In this document: piece after piece, positions 33,212 to 43,097 of the stretch
How positions within the stretch are numbered: position 1 is the first letter of the stretch
Layout: each line of letters begins with the position of its first letter
NCBI RefSeq assembly: GCF_017114985.1
Contig: NZ_JABXKP010000097.1
Span: forward strand, 1-64,000
DNA from: Nostoc sp. JL33
GTDB lineage: Bacteria; Cyanobacteriota; Cyanobacteriia; Cyanobacteriales; Nostocaceae
Direction of reading: 5' to 3'
DNA: 64,000 nucleotides
Made by a program: the position numbers and the translations under genes
Notes under the pieces: generated by a model
Told to the model about the DNA's origin: nothing
Databases searched by the model: none
The model's input: the letters and a program-made list of their open reading frames with translations, nothing else

Positions 33212-34386
33212 AGTAATTTGTTCGTCAAAATTTCCTGGTAGGCTTGGATTGTTTGACGAGCGATCGCATCCCAGCTAAAATTTTCCAAGGCATATTTTTG
33301 GGCGTTTAATCCCCGTCGGTGGCGTTCTGCGGGATTTTGCAAAGCTTCTTGTAGTAACTCTACCAGTGCTTCGACATTTGTTGCGCCTACCCAACCCGAC
33401 TCACTATCACGTATCTGTTGACAAATATGCACTTGGTCAGAAATGACTACGGGTACACCTGCTACCATCGCTTCAGCGACAGCAATCCCAAAATTTTCGT
33501 AGTAGGAAGGCAAGACAAATAAATCAGCAGCTTGTAGTAAACTAACTTTGGATTCACCAGTGACAAAGCCAGTAATTGTAGTGTGCGATCGCAGTGGTGA
33601 ATTTTGAATTTGGGATATTATCTTTTGTTCATAATCTGGATCTTGGGGATTTGTTCCAGCTAAGACAAAATGAAACTTATAACCAACCGCTAATAGCTTT
33701 TCTAGCGCTGGAATCAACAAATTTAACCCTTTTTTTGGGTCAATTCGTGACATAAACAGCACCAACGGTACATCCTTTGGTATCCCTAACTGACTACATA
33801 CATTTGTAAGAGGCGATTGAGGGGGGATTACACCCAAGGGAATCACCAAATCTGGCGTAGATACTCCAAATCGTTCTGATATTTTAGCTTCTTGTTCGCT
33901 GGTAAAATGAATAGCTGCGGCACCAGCTAAATTTTGACGTTCTATAATTGCAACATAAAGCCGTTTTAATTGCTTTTTCTTGCGTAAATCAGCCGGATCG
34001 AGAGTACCTAAAGGACGGAAAATATAAGGTAGCTTTTGCTGACGACACACAATAGCAGCAGCACTAATTATTGGGGAGAATAGAGCATGAATATGTGCTA
34101 TGTCAAACTCGTGAGCATGACGTTTTAGCCAGTTTAATAAATCTAGAGAAAATTTGTAGCGACGAAACGGGGCGCAACGAAAATAAATTATTTCATAGCC
34201 ATCTTGTTTAATTGGGCAATTTAAAGGAACATCCAGAGGTGTTTGACCATTATCGCCATTACTATCAGTTGTGAGAATTGTAACTTCCACTCCCTCTTTT
34301 ACCAAAGCTGGAGCAAGCCCTAGTACCATTTGACTTGGTCCGCCGTAAATCAGAGAAATTGAGGGGACAATTTGTAATATTTTCAT
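33208..34386 (-). CDS. hpsP: glycosyltransferase, GT4 type, HpsP-like
   Basis: 392-aa GT-B-fold glycosyltransferase of family 4. The acceptor side opens with LIYGGPSQMVLGLAPAL; the donor-binding EX7E-type region is SYYENFGIAVAEAMVAGVPVV near residue 290. It is the last gene of a five-gene minus-strand set ordered as in the hormogonium polysaccharide locus hpsL-M-N-O-P of Nostoc punctiforme. The name is based on that order and protein types, recalled from memory. Start 34386 is 35 bases after hpsO. Likely adds one sugar to a motility-related exopolysaccharide. Confidence 0.75.
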   Translation of the reverse strand: MKILQIVPSISLIYGGPSQMVLGLAPALVKEGVEVTILTTDSNGDNGQTPLDVPLNCPIKQDGYEIIYFRCAPFRRYKFSLDLLNWLKRHAHEFDIAHIHALFSPIISAAAIVCRQQKLPYIFRPLGTLDPADLRKKKQLKRLYVAIIERQNLAGAAAIHFTSEQEAKISERFGVSTPDLVIPLGVIPPQSPLTNVCSQLGIPKDVPLVLFMSRIDPKKGLNLLIPALEKLLAVGYKFHFVLAGTNPQDPDYEQKIISQIQNSPLRSHTTITGFVTGESKVSLLQAADLFVLPSYYENFGIAVAEAMVAGVPVVISDQVHICQQIRDSESGWVGATNVEALVELLQEALQNPAERHRRGLNAQKYALENFSWDAIARQTIQAYQEILTNKLL

Positions 34387-34421
34387 TTTTTTGTCATTTT
34401 TGATTTGTTAATAACCAAGGA

Positions 34422-35597
34422 CTAATGACTATTAACCAAATCTTGATAAAACTCTAATTGCTGTTTAGCTAAAGCTTTATTTGTATATTTAATCATTGCT
34501 TTTTGATAACCATTTTCACCCAGAGTATGAGCAAATTGTGGTTTATCCATTAATTGAACTAGGCAATTAGCAAGGGCTTGAGCATCACCTTCAGGAAATA
34601 CTAAACCAGCATCGCCAATTACATAGGGAATTTCACCGGAATCAGAACCAATCACAGGAACTTGGCAAGCCATCGCCTCAATTAGCACATGGCCAAATTG
34701 TTCTTTCCAGCCAACAGAAGTTAAGGTTTTAAACTTGTAAGTTGTTTCTGAAGGCAGTACTAAAGTACTCATTAAATTGATATAGTTTGCAACCTCGTCA
34801 TGAGGGACACTTTCTATCAAAATTACTCGTTCTTTAATATTGTTTTCTGCCGCGATTTTGATTAATTCAGTTTGCAACTCTCCCCGTCCCAACAGCAATA
34901 ATTTCCAAGGTTTATTTTTCAATGTAATTAAGGCTTGCAAAAGCGTTAATAAACCCTTTTCTTGCACAAATCGCCCAACAAAACCTACCACAAAATCTTC
35001 TTTTTCAATACCCAACTTAGCTGCTAGTTCTGGTTGGGTTTTAGGAGTAAATAAACTTTCATCTACACCCAGTTGCGGCATAACTTTTATTGCCCCTTTA
35101 TATCCCCGTTGCCGCAAAACCTCTGCTCCATCCTGATTGCCAGAAATGATCCCGTGGCTATGGTTGAGGTTATATTCTTCTAACAAAGAAACTGGTAATT
35201 TCAGTTCATAGGGAAGATTCCACCAAGTAAAAAATACATTTTTTGCCTTGAGTCTTAATAGTTTATTTAAGGCAATCATCTGAGTATAAGCCAGCCCTCT
35301 AGATCCTTGTTCTACCTGGATGATTTGGGGACGAAATTGTTTTAACAAAGATATCAAACCAGCGCCAAAAGTAAGAAGTCCCTGATGATTTTGACTGAAA
35401 TTAGAAACTGGAACTATCCTAAATGTGCCTTCATCACGGTATTCAGTTTCAATAATTCTGTTTTGCACGCCACCTGGTTTCCAGCGCTTTGGGACTACAA
35501 CTGTCACTTCAACTCCCGGTTCTAGTTGAGATAAAGCGCGTAATTTTTCACAGTTGAGGTCTACGATATAAGTGTGACTAGCAACTAATATTTTCAT
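34422..35597 (-). CDS. hpsO: glycosyltransferase, GT4 type, HpsO-like
   Basis: 391 aa, GT-B fold. N-terminus MKILVASHTYIVDLNCEKL and the C-terminal nucleotide-sugar site EQFGHVLIEAMACQVPVIGS (residues ~300-320) are typical of GT4 retaining transferases. VGFVGRFVQEKGLLTLLQA near 207 is the interdomain motif. It lies between the GT2 gene (53-base gap) and the HpsP-like gene. Product is inferred to be a sugar transferred onto a hormogonium polysaccharide intermediate. Confidence 0.75.
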   Translation of the reverse strand: MKILVASHTYIVDLNCEKLRALSQLEPGVEVTVVVPKRWKPGGVQNRIIETEYRDEGTFRIVPVSNFSQNHQGLLTFGAGLISLLKQFRPQIIQVEQGSRGLAYTQMIALNKLLRLKAKNVFFTWWNLPYELKLPVSLLEEYNLNHSHGIISGNQDGAEVLRQRGYKGAIKVMPQLGVDESLFTPKTQPELAAKLGIEKEDFVVGFVGRFVQEKGLLTLLQALITLKNKPWKLLLLGRGELQTELIKIAAENNIKERVILIESVPHDEVANYINLMSTLVLPSETTYKFKTLTSVGWKEQFGHVLIEAMACQVPVIGSDSGEIPYVIGDAGLVFPEGDAQALANCLVQLMDKPQFAHTLGENGYQKAMIKYTNKALAKQQLEFYQDLVNSH

Positions 35598-35650
35598 TGT
35601 TATTTGTTATTTGTCATTTTTTTAAATAACTAATGCCCAATGCCCAATGA

Positions 35651-36634
35651 CTAAACTTGTTCATCCAACCGACTATAAATTTGACCATCGTTCCATATTG
35701 ATTGGATGACAGTACCCAAGGCTTTGAAAAAACCCAAAATATAGAAAATAGCGCGAGTGGCAATTTTGATCGGGGAACCGCTTTTATGGCAAGGTGGGCG
35801 TCCGAGAACGTGACAGTCAAATAAACGGGCGTATAGGCGTAAAGCTTGAGTAGGAGTGAGGTTTTTCAGCCCCAGTAAAAAATGGTTGTGGTAAAAGGTG
35901 AGTTGATATTTGAGCGATCGCATACTAATATCATGGCAACCCCCTGTTTCTTCGCCTAAATGCACCAAATGGGCTTCTGGGTCGTACCAAATCTTATACC
36001 CTGTCTGTCGCACCCGTAAACAAAAATCTGACTCTTCGCGCACTGCACTACCGCCAAACCTCTCATCAAACCTTAGTCCGTACTTAGTAAAAATTTCGCT
36101 GCGAAAAGACATATTACAACCCCTCGCTGTCAGTACTTGCTGGGGTTTGATGGTATGTACTAAATCAATATGATACCAAGCAATTCCAGGGTCCATAGCT
36201 TGGGGAGGCAGATATTCAATCTCTAAATCTCCTCCAGAATCACCCAATTTCATTCTGTCAAATACCCGTCCAGCCACAGCCCCCACCTCTGGGTTTTGCA
36301 AATAATTTTTCGCATGGGCTGCTAATAATCCAGGGGTTAACTGCACATCATCATCAATAAACAATATTATTTCACCAGATGACCGCCGGACAGCATAATT
36401 TCGCGCCCCTGGCAAACTTGCCCAATCTAAGCGCAACCATTTAATTTTACCTGCCTTTGCCATCTCTTCCAGGTAGGCTTGAATTTCTGGTTGGTGTTTT
36501 GCGGTTTGGTCTACAACTAAAACTTCAAAATTTGGATAGTCCTGTTTTAGGACATCGACAATGCTATCGCGTAGCGCTTCCTCTCGACCGTAAGTCGGGA
36601 TAACTACTGAAATTGAAAGGGAATTAGCCATCAT
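35651..36634 (-). CDS. hpsN: glycosyltransferase, GT2 type, HpsN-like
   Basis: 327-aa GT-A-fold inverting transferase. VVIPTYGREEALRDSI opens the nucleotide-binding half, LFIDDDVQLTPG near 97 holds the metal-binding DxD, and RFGGSAVREESDFCLRVR near 195 carries the E(D)xx catalytic base. No membrane helix except weak hydrophobic patches at the C-terminus. Its place in the set corresponds to HpsN. Cytosolic, polymer-building step. Confidence 0.75.
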   Translation of the reverse strand: MMANSLSISVVIPTYGREEALRDSIVDVLKQDYPNFEVLVVDQTAKHQPEIQAYLEEMAKAGKIKWLRLDWASLPGARNYAVRRSSGEIILFIDDDVQLTPGLLAAHAKNYLQNPEVGAVAGRVFDRMKLGDSGGDLEIEYLPPQAMDPGIAWYHIDLVHTIKPQQVLTARGCNMSFRSEIFTKYGLRFDERFGGSAVREESDFCLRVRQTGYKIWYDPEAHLVHLGEETGGCHDISMRSLKYQLTFYHNHFLLGLKNLTPTQALRLYARLFDCHVLGRPPCHKSGSPIKIATRAIFYILGFFKALGTVIQSIWNDGQIYSRLDEQV

Positions 36635-36689
36635 TTTTTATACTACTTTATCTAAAGGTAATTGGAATTTTCCTTAATCATCCGAAACA

Positions 36690-37808
36690 CTAATTTTGCT
36701 TATTCATGACTGTTCCAAACATTTTCATGACGAATCGCTCTATTTTAATAAATGAAAATACATAAATTGCCAGTAAAATACTCACTATCATTAAAGAAAC
36801 TCCTATCTTCAAATAGTTATTTATCTGAATTACATAATTTAATTTAGGTAATAAAACAAAATACAAAGGTTGATGAATTAGATAAATTTGATAAGAATAA
36901 ATCCCTAATATACTAAGAAAGCTTAGTATACCTCCAATTTTAGCTATTTTATCGAGACGTGATAATAATGCTTGAATAACCAAAAAAAATAAAGGAGTAA
37001 ACAGGATGTCTATACCTAGCATATATATATATTTTATTTTAAAAATAGTTAAGATAGCATAAATAAGAAATCCCACACTAAAAAGAATGCTTGCAACAAT
37101 AAAATCTATTTTTCTAAAAATTTGATGCTCGGCATAGATAAATCCCCAATAAAGTCCCAGAGCAAACTGAAATAAATAACTTCCTATAAAATTATTTTGT
37201 AAAAAAAATAAATAAGTATTCGTATCATTACGTATCAAAAAGTAAAAAGCTAATAACTTCGTTATTATTGCTCCTATAAGTCCTAAAATTAATATTTTAT
37301 TTGGCTTGCTTTTGCAAAATAAAAATATCAATGGTGTAAGTAAATAAGCCTCTAAAATTACTGTAAAAAACCAAAAGCCAGGGTTGATTGATTGGAATTT
37401 TATCCCAGCTATACCTATAAATGATAAGAAGAAATTTAAGTTTAAATTAATCTTAATATTTCCGAAAAAATAAAGTACGCAAGTTAATATAGCAGCTAGT
37501 ATATAAGCAGGATATATTCTATACAAGCGTTTAATTAGCCATGATTTCCAGTTAGTTTTAATCGGTAGCTGGTTTTTTTTAAACTTGGAGATTAGAGCAT
37601 AACTTGTATTGAAACCAGCCATTAAAAAGAATATGTCTACAGCAGCATATCCGAGCTTTGCTCCATTGCTATCTAAAGTTGAAATTAGTTGCGATCGCTC
37701 TGGATAATTTTGAAAAAAATGAAATATAACAATTGCTAAAATTGCTAATCCTTTTGTCTGATCAATCCAATTAAATCTAGTTTGACCTGTTTGACTGTGA
37801 GTATTCAT
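36690..37808 (-). CDS. acyltransferase-3 family membrane protein
   Basis: 372 aa with about ten transmembrane helices. It shows the family start NWIDQTKGLAILAIVIFHFF with the catalytic His, the DIFFLMAGF segment and the RLYRIYPAY arginine region. Such proteins O-acetylate extracellular polysaccharides. In gene order it takes the position of hpsM, but I am not sure that hpsM encodes this family. The DNA is visibly richer in A+T than the flanking hps genes, which may reflect later acquisition or just the Phe/Ile/Leu-rich protein. Confidence 0.85.
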   Translation of the reverse strand: MNTHSQTGQTRFNWIDQTKGLAILAIVIFHFFQNYPERSQLISTLDSNGAKLGYAAVDIFFLMAGFNTSYALISKFKKNQLPIKTNWKSWLIKRLYRIYPAYILAAILTCVLYFFGNIKINLNLNFFLSFIGIAGIKFQSINPGFWFFTVILEAYLLTPLIFLFCKSKPNKILILGLIGAIITKLLAFYFLIRNDTNTYLFFLQNNFIGSYLFQFALGLYWGFIYAEHQIFRKIDFIVASILFSVGFLIYAILTIFKIKYIYMLGIDILFTPLFFLVIQALLSRLDKIAKIGGILSFLSILGIYSYQIYLIHQPLYFVLLPKLNYVIQINNYLKIGVSLMIVSILLAIYVFSFIKIERFVMKMFGTVMNKQN

Positions 37809-38009
37809 ACATCTGATATCTCGGAGTTTATGCTAGTTTGATATCCAGCAATTCGACCTTTAGGGGCTAGTTATTAGCTAATACCTGCTGATAACTAGAA
37901 AGATACCAGACTTAGCCACTAGGAAGATTTAGCAACCCTTGGTTAAGCTTAATACACAAGCAAGCTTCTGTCCATCGATAGCGTACTGGAGTATTTTCAC
38001 TATCTCCCG

Positions 38010-39662
38010 TCAGTTTATTAGAGGTTTTTGTTTTCTTGCTTGCTTAGGATCTGCTTCTTCCTTCTCTTGTTTATCTAATATCGGCAATTTGAAAAGAACT
38101 CCTGCATAAAACCAGTAATAGACAGCAACTGGATCAACATCTAGAGGATAGTAATAGGTGTTGTAGCTAATAAACAATATAAACACCCACAAAGCTGCTG
38201 CGTAACTGCGGAAATTACGGTTCTTTATAGAGCGATAGGTTTTAAAGCCAATAATTGTTAAACTTGTTACCAAAGCCAGAAACGCTAGTACTCCAAAAAT
38301 TCCAACTTCATAAAGTACTTTGGGGTAGTAGGTTTCCACAAGCTTAGTTTTACCCATTACACGGGTAGAGTTAGTTGCTCGACCTAAGCCACTTCCCAGT
38401 GGCCCGTCTACGTTTTTCCAATTTTCTTCAAATTGCTGGACGATAAAATCTTGAGGTGGTGAAGCCTCCCAGCGACCGGTAAAACTCTCAGTTCTCTCTT
38501 GCACGACAACAGGGTTAGTCACGATCGCAATTCCCACAATCAAGGCAAGTCCCACGCCTATGGGGATAAATCGTTTCAGGTTGCCAATTTGTCCGGTGAG
38601 CAATAGCAAAATCCCGAAGCAGATTGGTACTAAAGCTAAGGCGATTCTCTGTCCAGAGATGACAGAATTGAGAAATACTGTCACTAAAGAACCTAAACCG
38701 AGCAGCCGCCATATTGGGGAGGGATCGGTGAAGCCGGTGGCAAAGGTAAAAAAGGTGCTAGAAATTAAGAACCATGCCCACTGCCAAGGAGCTACAAATG
38801 TCCCTGGTAGGCGAATAACCCCTTCATCGGGACTATATACTAGCGCTCCACCAAAATAACACCTGGCTTCGAGTGTTGCTCTAAATAAGGCATCTCCTTC
38901 AAGACCTCTAGTGCCTTGACATACACCAGTTAGTAGTAACAGGTATTGAATAAATCCCAGCACACAGCAAATCAGTATCAGACCAATCTGGAGGCGTGAT
39001 AAAAATAGAAAATCCCGCTTATCGCGAATTAAATAGTAAGCACAACCAATCAGGGGGACATAGCCTAAAAATACTTTCAGTCCCAGAATTCCCATACCTA
39101 ATGGTATTTCTGGGGGTGCTTTTTCTAATAGTCCCGAAATAGGCGGGTTAAACTGCTGTCCACCATTGACAAACAACAGCGTTAGCAGACTGCAACCCAA
39201 AACAATATAAAGTGGAATTTTAATGCCTTGGGGAATAATTAGGGGTACCCCCTGTTTCCGGCAAGTCTGCCAAAATCCAATTAGGGCTGGAACGTAAAAA
39301 GCATCTTTAGCTAATTGGAGTATGGGACTATTGCCCAAGTAGTAGGTGATAGTACCTCCAATAGGTACGTAAATGATGAAGGCATATAGCGCTTGACGCG
39401 GGTATTTGTAGGAAAAAGACATGATGAATATCCCCAAGACACCAGGAACTGCTGCTTTAATTCCAGCTACAAAAAAAAGCAGAATGCCAACAAAGACACT
39501 GCCAAAGGTGGCGGTAAACAGTAAGGTAGTGAATTCTTTACGTGCTTGGGCTGCTTTGCGCTTTTGGGCTGACTTTTCTTTAAGGCTAAGGGTAGAAGTT
39601 TCCTTTTTAGCCTGCTTTTTCGAGTTTTTAGATTGCTGAGATTTTGACTTGAATTTTGGCAT
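38010..39662 (-). CDS. hpsL: O-antigen-ligase-like membrane protein, HpsL-like
   Basis: 550 aa. A basic, Lys/Ser-rich cytoplasmic tail (PKFKSKSQQSKNSKKQAKKE) precedes about twelve membrane helices. A long periplasmic loop near residues 395-445 (ESFTGRWEASPPQDFIVQQF, LGSGLGRATN) is the ligase/polymerase-type (Wzy_C) region. It matches the protein named HpsL, required for polysaccharide secretion in hormogonia, as I recall. ATG 39662 (MPKFKSK) is preferred; a Met 16 codons upstream is possible. First gene of the locus. Confidence 0.75.
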   Translation of the reverse strand: MPKFKSKSQQSKNSKKQAKKETSTLSLKEKSAQKRKAAQARKEFTTLLFTATFGSVFVGILLFFVAGIKAAVPGVLGIFIMSFSYKYPRQALYAFIIYVPIGGTITYYLGNSPILQLAKDAFYVPALIGFWQTCRKQGVPLIIPQGIKIPLYIVLGCSLLTLLFVNGGQQFNPPISGLLEKAPPEIPLGMGILGLKVFLGYVPLIGCAYYLIRDKRDFLFLSRLQIGLILICCVLGFIQYLLLLTGVCQGTRGLEGDALFRATLEARCYFGGALVYSPDEGVIRLPGTFVAPWQWAWFLISSTFFTFATGFTDPSPIWRLLGLGSLVTVFLNSVISGQRIALALVPICFGILLLLTGQIGNLKRFIPIGVGLALIVGIAIVTNPVVVQERTESFTGRWEASPPQDFIVQQFEENWKNVDGPLGSGLGRATNSTRVMGKTKLVETYYPKVLYEVGIFGVLAFLALVTSLTIIGFKTYRSIKNRNFRSYAAALWVFILFISYNTYYYPLDVDPVAVYYWFYAGVLFKLPILDKQEKEEADPKQARKQKPLIN

Positions 39663-39881
39663 GGTGGTGCTGTCGTCTATCAGCCTCAGAGAATCTATTA
39701 TAATTGACAAATTTCTTTGGATTGCCGTAACTCGTACAATCGGAATTGATCTCTAACTGATTGATTTAATAATTTGCGATTAAAAATGCTAAATCTTAAT
39801 CTTTTGGAATTATCAAAAAGATTTTCTCCTGTTTCCAAAATATAAATTAGCTAGATATGCCCTAACAATGCAAATACAAAT

Positions 39882-39932
39882 GTCACAGCTTCTACAGATA
39901 ACCAAGGCTGGTTAATTTGTAGAAGCTGTGAC
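39882..39932. terminator. long nested hairpin after glmM
   Basis: GTCACAGCTTCTACA (39882-39896) is perfectly complementary to TGTAGAAGCTGTGAC (39918-39932), and AACCA/TGGTT pairs within the loop. It lies 40 bases beyond the glmM stop. No pronounced T run, so it may terminate weakly or be a repeat. Confidence 0.55.
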
Positions 39933-39972
39933 GAAAAATTGCCACTGGTTAAAAGCTGAGATAATAGCTAAT

Positions 39973-41445
39973 TTAGTCCATCAGATGTTGCTGGACTTGC
40001 GACACTAATTCATTTGTCCAGTGGTTGGTGAGTTCAGCATTGGCAGCTTCTACCATAACCCTGATTACTGGTTCTGTGCCAGAGGCGCGAACCAAAATTC
40101 TGCCGGAATCACCCATTGCAGCTTCAGCTAAAGCGATCGCTTGTTGCAGAGGTTGGCAATCTTGCCATCCCAAACGGCGATCGCGATCGATAACTCGCAC
40201 GTTTCGCAACAATTGCGGATAGGTCTGGAAACTTTGATCTACCAATTCTGCTAGGGAAATACCCGCCTCTTTCACCAAAGCTGCTATGTGTAATGCTGTT
40301 AACAAGCCATCTCCAGTAACAGCATAATGACGGCAAAGAATATGACCTGATTGTTCGCCGCCTAGCATTGCCCCAGTCCGCAACATTTCGGCTTGCACGT
40401 ATTGGTCACCGACTGCGGTGCGAATCAAGTTACCACCCTGTTGCTGCCAAGCTTTCTCAAAGCCTAAGTTGGCCATGACAGTAGATACAATCAGGTTGTC
40501 TGGCAGTTGTTGCTTTTGTTGTAACTGGCGTCCCCACAGATAGAGAATATAATCGCCGTTAACTTGCCTTCCTGTATTGTCTACTCCTAAGACGCGATCA
40601 GCATCGCCATCGAAGGCAAAGCCGATGTCGGCGTTGTGTTCTTGTACTGTTGCTGCAAGAATATCTAGGTGCGTGGAACCGCAGTTAACATTAATGCGAT
40701 CGCCATCTGCTTCGTTATGCAAGCAGATTACCTCTGCCCCCATTTGTGTAAATACTGATGGTGCTAACCCGACTGCTGCCCCCCACGCCAAGTCTAAAAC
40801 AATCTTCATTCCCTGAAGATTTAGGGCACTGTTCAAAGGTTTTTTCAACGCCTCGCTATAATGTCCGACTAACTCGAAACGTGAGTAATGCCGTCCGCAA
40901 TTACTGACTCTAGCGATCGGTGATATTTTACCACGCAGTCCGGCTTCTATTTCTGCCTGCAATATTTGCGGTAACTTCCCTCCATTGGCACTAAAAATTT
41001 TAATACCATTGTCTTCTGGGGGATTGTGGCTGGCAGAAATCATCACTCCGCCGATCGCATCACTGATGCTGGTGAGATAGGCAACGCCAGGAGTCGGACA
41101 TAATCCCAAATACCACACCTCTAATCCTGCTGCTGTTAACCCTGCACTCAAAGCCATTGCCAGCATATCGCTGGAGTTTCTAGAGTCCTGTCCGAGAATG
41201 ACTGGCCCTAGTTGAGTAGCATGGTTACGTAAAACAATCCCCGTCCAAAAACCAACTTGTAATGCTAGGGGCGCACTCAACAATTCTCCGACTCGTCCGC
41301 GAATCCCATCTGTACCAAATAAGGCATTTGCTGGTAGTGGGATTAAATTCAGCCCAAAACTACTCTCAATCCCTTTGCCCAATACATCACCTTCGGAGGC
41401 AGAACCCCCAGGAATGCCCGGTGTCCGAGTTCTAGATGAAACCAT
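39973..41445 (-). CDS. glmM: phosphoglucosamine mutase
   Basis: 490 aa. Converts glucosamine-6-phosphate to glucosamine-1-phosphate for UDP-GlcNAc synthesis, needed for peptidoglycan and envelope sugars. The active phosphoserine is in [13 protein letters not shown] near residue 125, the magnesium loop is [10 protein letters not shown] near 265, the sugar loop GEQSGH near 345 and the phosphate loop [14 protein letters not shown] near 455. A ~40-residue N-terminal extension ([18 protein letters not shown]) precedes [10 protein letters not shown] chose ATG 41445; another Met lies 7 codons upstream. It sits upstream of the hps genes but is separated by a hairpin and ~300 bases. Confidence 0.95.
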   Translation of the reverse strand: MVSSRTRTPGIPGGSASEGDVLGKGIESSFGLNLIPLPANALFGTDGIRGRVGELLSAPLALQVGFWTGIVLRNHATQLGPVILGQDSRNSSDMLAMALSAGLTAAGLEVWYLGLCPTPGVAYLTSISDAIGGVMISASHNPPEDNGIKIFSANGGKLPQILQAEIEAGLRGKISPIARVSNCGRHYSRFELVGHYSEALKKPLNSALNLQGMKIVLDLAWGAAVGLAPSVFTQMGAEVICLHNEADGDRINVNCGSTHLDILAATVQEHNADIGFAFDGDADRVLGVDNTGRQVNGDYILYLWGRQLQQKQQLPDNLIVSTVMANLGFEKAWQQQGGNLIRTAVGDQYVQAEMLRTGAMLGGEQSGHILCRHYAVTGDGLLTALHIAALVKEAGISLAELVDQSFQTYPQLLRNVRVIDRDRRLGWQDCQPLQQAIALAEAAMGDSGRILVRASGTEPVIRVMVEAANAELTNHWTNELVSQVQQHLMD

Positions 41446-42004
41446 ATGTTTAAACACTCCACACAATCACACTGAAAAATAGCACTTAAGACTTTATTCA
41501 GCAATTTCGAGATGCTTTTTCTCTTGAGAAATTCTTTCTAGATCAGGCTACATTTACGTAATAGTACTTAAGTTTTGCCTCTTAGATTGTCAAATTTTCA
41601 TAAAGTCAATATTGGTTTTTACATTATCAGTAAAGTCTCCATATCTTAGCTAATTATTCCTTTTACGCCCTCAACTTTAATCTTGATTTTTATCCAGTTT
41701 GCAATGTTACTAGCAAAGAACAAACTGTAATAAATATTATCCTTATTTAATCACAAGTGTTTTTCACCAAAGCTGAGAATGAAAGCAAAATTCAGCTAAT
41801 AACAACAAAAAATCAAAATACTCAAATGTAAAGTTCTATTTTTTTAGCCTTGTTGGGGTGTAAAAAACTACAAAATCATTGCAGCTTAAAAAATTTTAAT
41901 ATAAATTCTCATCAAATAGTTTTAAGGTAACGTTTTAATGGCTTTTTTAGCCGTTAGTGAATCAAAACTTCGGCAGTTGAGTTTTTAAAGTTGAGAAATT
42001 TAGC
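41446..42004. other. AT-rich divergent promoter region
   Basis: About 560 bases between glmM and the heme oxygenase gene. Very AT-rich, no HIP1 site and no gene. A small hairpin TAATGGCT-TTTTT-AGCCGTTA at 41936-41956 lies in the likely 5' leader of the heme oxygenase transcript. Confidence 0.5.
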
Positions 42005-42721
42005 ATGAGCAGCAATTTAGCAGCCAAATTACGTGTAGGCACTAAAAAAGCCCACACAATGGCAGAAAATGTAGGTTTTGTCAAGTGCTTTTTAAGAGGA
42101 GTAGTCGAGAAAAACTCTTACCGCAAACTAGTTGCTAACTTCTACTTCGTCTACTCAGCGATGGAAGAGGAAATGGAAAAGCATCACCAGCACCCAATTC
42201 TTTCTAAAATTAACTTTCCCCAGCTAAACCGCAAGTATACCTTAGAGCAAGACCTGAGTTATTACTTTGGTGCTAACTGGAGAGAGCAAATCAAGTTATC
42301 TCCCGCAGGTGAAGCTTATGTACAGCGCATCCGAGAAATATCTGCCACAGAACCGGAACTGTTAATCGCTCATTCATATACTCGTTACTTGGGTGACTTA
42401 TCCGGGGGACAAATTCTCAAAAATATTGCTGTAACGGCGATGAATTTGTCTGATGGACAAGGAACAGCCTTTTATGAGTTTCCAGAGATTCCTGACGAGA
42501 AGGCATTCAAAGCCAAATATCGTCAAACTTTGGATGAATTACCCCTTGATGATGCTACAACCGATCGCATCGTTGATGAAGCTAACGCCGCCTTTGGCAC
42601 GAACATGAAGATGTTCCAAGAATTGGAAGGCAATTTAATCAAGGCGATCGGGGTAATGCTTTACAATAGCCTCACACGGCGACGGACACGCGGTAGTACT
42701 GAACTCGCCACTGCTGAGTAA
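42005..42721 (+). CDS. ho1: heme oxygenase
   Basis: 238 aa. Opens heme to biliverdin, CO and iron with ferredoxin as donor, the first step towards phycobilins for phycobilisomes and phytochromes. The proximal His is in KKAHTMAENVGF near residue 17, and the distal helix GDLSGGQIL near 130 is intact, as is YTRYLGDLSGG. Length equals cyanobacterial HO-1. A long AT-rich leader with a small hairpin precedes the ATG. Monocistronic, likely highly expressed. Confidence 0.95.
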   Translation: MSSNLAAKLRVGTKKAHTMAENVGFVKCFLRGVVEKNSYRKLVANFYFVYSAMEEEMEKHHQHPILSKINFPQLNRKYTLEQDLSYYFGANWREQIKLSPAGEAYVQRIREISATEPELLIAHSYTRYLGDLSGGQILKNIAVTAMNLSDGQGTAFYEFPEIPDEKAFKAKYRQTLDELPLDDATTDRIVDEANAAFGTNMKMFQELEGNLIKAIGVMLYNSLTRRRTRGSTELATAE

Positions 42722-42814
42722 CTGTGTTGAGATTGCGGAGTTTCGTGTGTGGAGTCATAAATCCAGACAGCTGGATGAAGGATAATTCATAGGTGTTTCT
42801 GGGGAAACGATGTC

Positions 42815-42862
42815 GAACGCGAACAGCGTCTCCTTGGCGCAGCCTCTCGTAGAGAAGAGTTG
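42815..42862. repeat. GAACGCGAACAGCGTCTC dispersed repeat
   Basis: Nearly identical to 30602-30648 (GAACGCGAGAGCG versus GAACGCGAACAGCG, same TTGGCGCAGCCTCTCGTAGA core). Confidence 0.85.
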
Positions 42863-42899
42863 GCGGGCTACGTCTACGTTAAAAACACTCAAAATATTT

Positions 42900-42960
42900 A
42901 GGGGCAATAGCCCTGTGACTGCTTTTGATTTGTGAAAGCAAGCATGGGGAGATTGCCCCT
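42900..42960. terminator. stem-loop AGGGGCAAT/ATTGCCCCT
   Basis: Outer arms AGGGGCAAT (42900-42908) and ATTGCCCCT (42952-42960) are perfect; inside, TGCTTT pairs with AAAGCA. Lies 180 bases after the heme oxygenase stop, followed by CAATTATT. Terminator or dispersed repeat. Confidence 0.5.
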
Positions 42961-43097
42961 CAATTATTGCTATATTTTCAGGCTTCCCCTAGACTTTCAG
43001 CTTAAAATAACTAAGTCAATCTTCAAACCAAGCTTAATCTCAGTATTTAAGTTTGTAACCCGTGAAACTTACCATACTGAGTAAATCAGGCAAAAAT

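Larger units (their letters stand above)
42722..43097. other. repeat-bearing spacer
   Basis: Holds the 48-bp dispersed repeat (42815-42862) and a long stem-loop (42900-42960); no gene. Confidence 0.5.

Noticed and set aside
41560-41575. NtcA site before glmM/heme oxygenase
   Set aside because: GTAATAGTAC has only four bases between GTA and TAC instead of eight.
42960-43097. Zur box before the CobW gene
   Set aside because: No TGATAAT-N-ATTATCA-like palindrome found.
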